Shown: piece after piece, positions 63,713 to 64,000 of the stretch
Numbering within the stretch: position 1 is the stretch's first letter
Layout of the letters: each line of letters begins with the position of its first letter
Source: Spisula solida
Lineage: Eukaryota; Mollusca; Bivalvia; Venerida; Mactridae
Direction of reading: 5' to 3'
Assembly: GCA_947247005.1 (NCBI GenBank)
Contig: OX365947.1
Coordinates: 36,784,760-36,848,759 of the forward strand
Length of the DNA stretch: 64,000 nucleotides
Made by a program: the position numbers and the translations under genes
Notes under the pieces: generated by a model
What the model saw: the letters and a program-made list of their open reading frames with translations, nothing else
Databases searched by the model: none
Told to the model about the DNA's origin: nothing

Positions 63713-64000
63713 GTGGAATTTTCTTTTGTTCATCCTATTGGTTGTCTGACCCCATCAGCAACATTTTTGTACCCCGTAAGCAACGGAATGAATGCAATCT
63801 AAATATAGCATATTGTTCAACACTCCACAACTACATGTGGATGCGTACGGACAAATGGACGAAAGTTCTAACGAAACGGTATTTATGTGGCTACAATACG
63901 GAATGAAGAGTAGTTATGTGTCTAATTTTAGCCACATAAAAGAAAATTATAGCCACGTAAAAGAAAATTCTACTTTCGTTTTAACTATTTTCAACTGGTT

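Overview
This 64 kb window looks like AT-rich, intron-rich metazoan DNA, most probably from a bivalve mollusc. The pointers to a bivalve are the repeat families, which I recognise from memory: the 'GACCTAGTTTTTGACCCC' degenerate repeat ending in GGACGGACG plus TCACCTTGTCAC-type ends, the 'TAGTCCCCTACCGGTTTG' inverted-repeat element, and the '(T)GCCCCCCATCTTTGATG' element. I also see GT-AG introns, TTAA- and TA-flanked MITEs and LINE/SINE fragments. There are no bacterial-type operons, rRNA genes or CRISPR arrays.

Two real genes can be built from the sequence. (1) On the + strand, 5857-18058, three exons join in phase into a complete 474-residue type II membrane protein of the Golgi carbohydrate sulfotransferase family (HNK-1ST/CHST8-14-like, Sulfotransfer_2). 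A 29-codon signal-anchor exon is separated by a 9.7 kb repeat-filled intron from a short stem exon. After a 1.06 kb intron made largely of two minisatellites comes a single large catalytic exon. (2) On the - strand, from the right part of the window down to about 23.2 kb, eight exons chain together with every splice phase matching. They give exactly 400 codons of a secreted or membrane-anchored zona pellucida (ZP) domain protein: a cysteine-containing N-terminal region, ZP-N, then ZP-C. Its first exons lie beyond the right edge. The exon(s) after ZP-C were not identified. The two genes converge, with tails facing each other across about 5 kb (18.1-23.2 kb).

Everything else is repeats. 1-5.8 kb: SINE, foldback and simple repeats upstream of gene 1. 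5.9-15.7 kb (intron 1): three copies each of a TA-flanked MITE and of a ~740 bp element, a LINE fragment and foldbacks. 18.1-23 kb: an 82-bp-arm palindrome, a mariner transposase fragment and nested TIR elements. 23.4-61.7 kb (ZP introns): six copies of a TTAA-flanked MITE; three copies of a 361 bp TIR element that is open almost from end to end; a Tc1 fragment; a LINE C-terminal fragment; a ~1 kb GTGCTC minisatellite; a diverged ~200 bp tandem array; two blocks of a 52 bp satellite with a 312 bp higher-order period; and many palindromic MITEs. 61.8-64 kb: tRNA-like sequence and degenerate bivalve repeats.

The most informative observations are three. The ZP exons sit as islands with mobile elements within 9-80 bp of many splice sites. 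A paralogous empty site proves the TTAA target duplication of one MITE. The 361 bp element carries a conserved open frame across all three copies. I do not see a defence island or a new multi-gene system. Gene assignments come from motif recognition and splice-phase consistency, with no database search.
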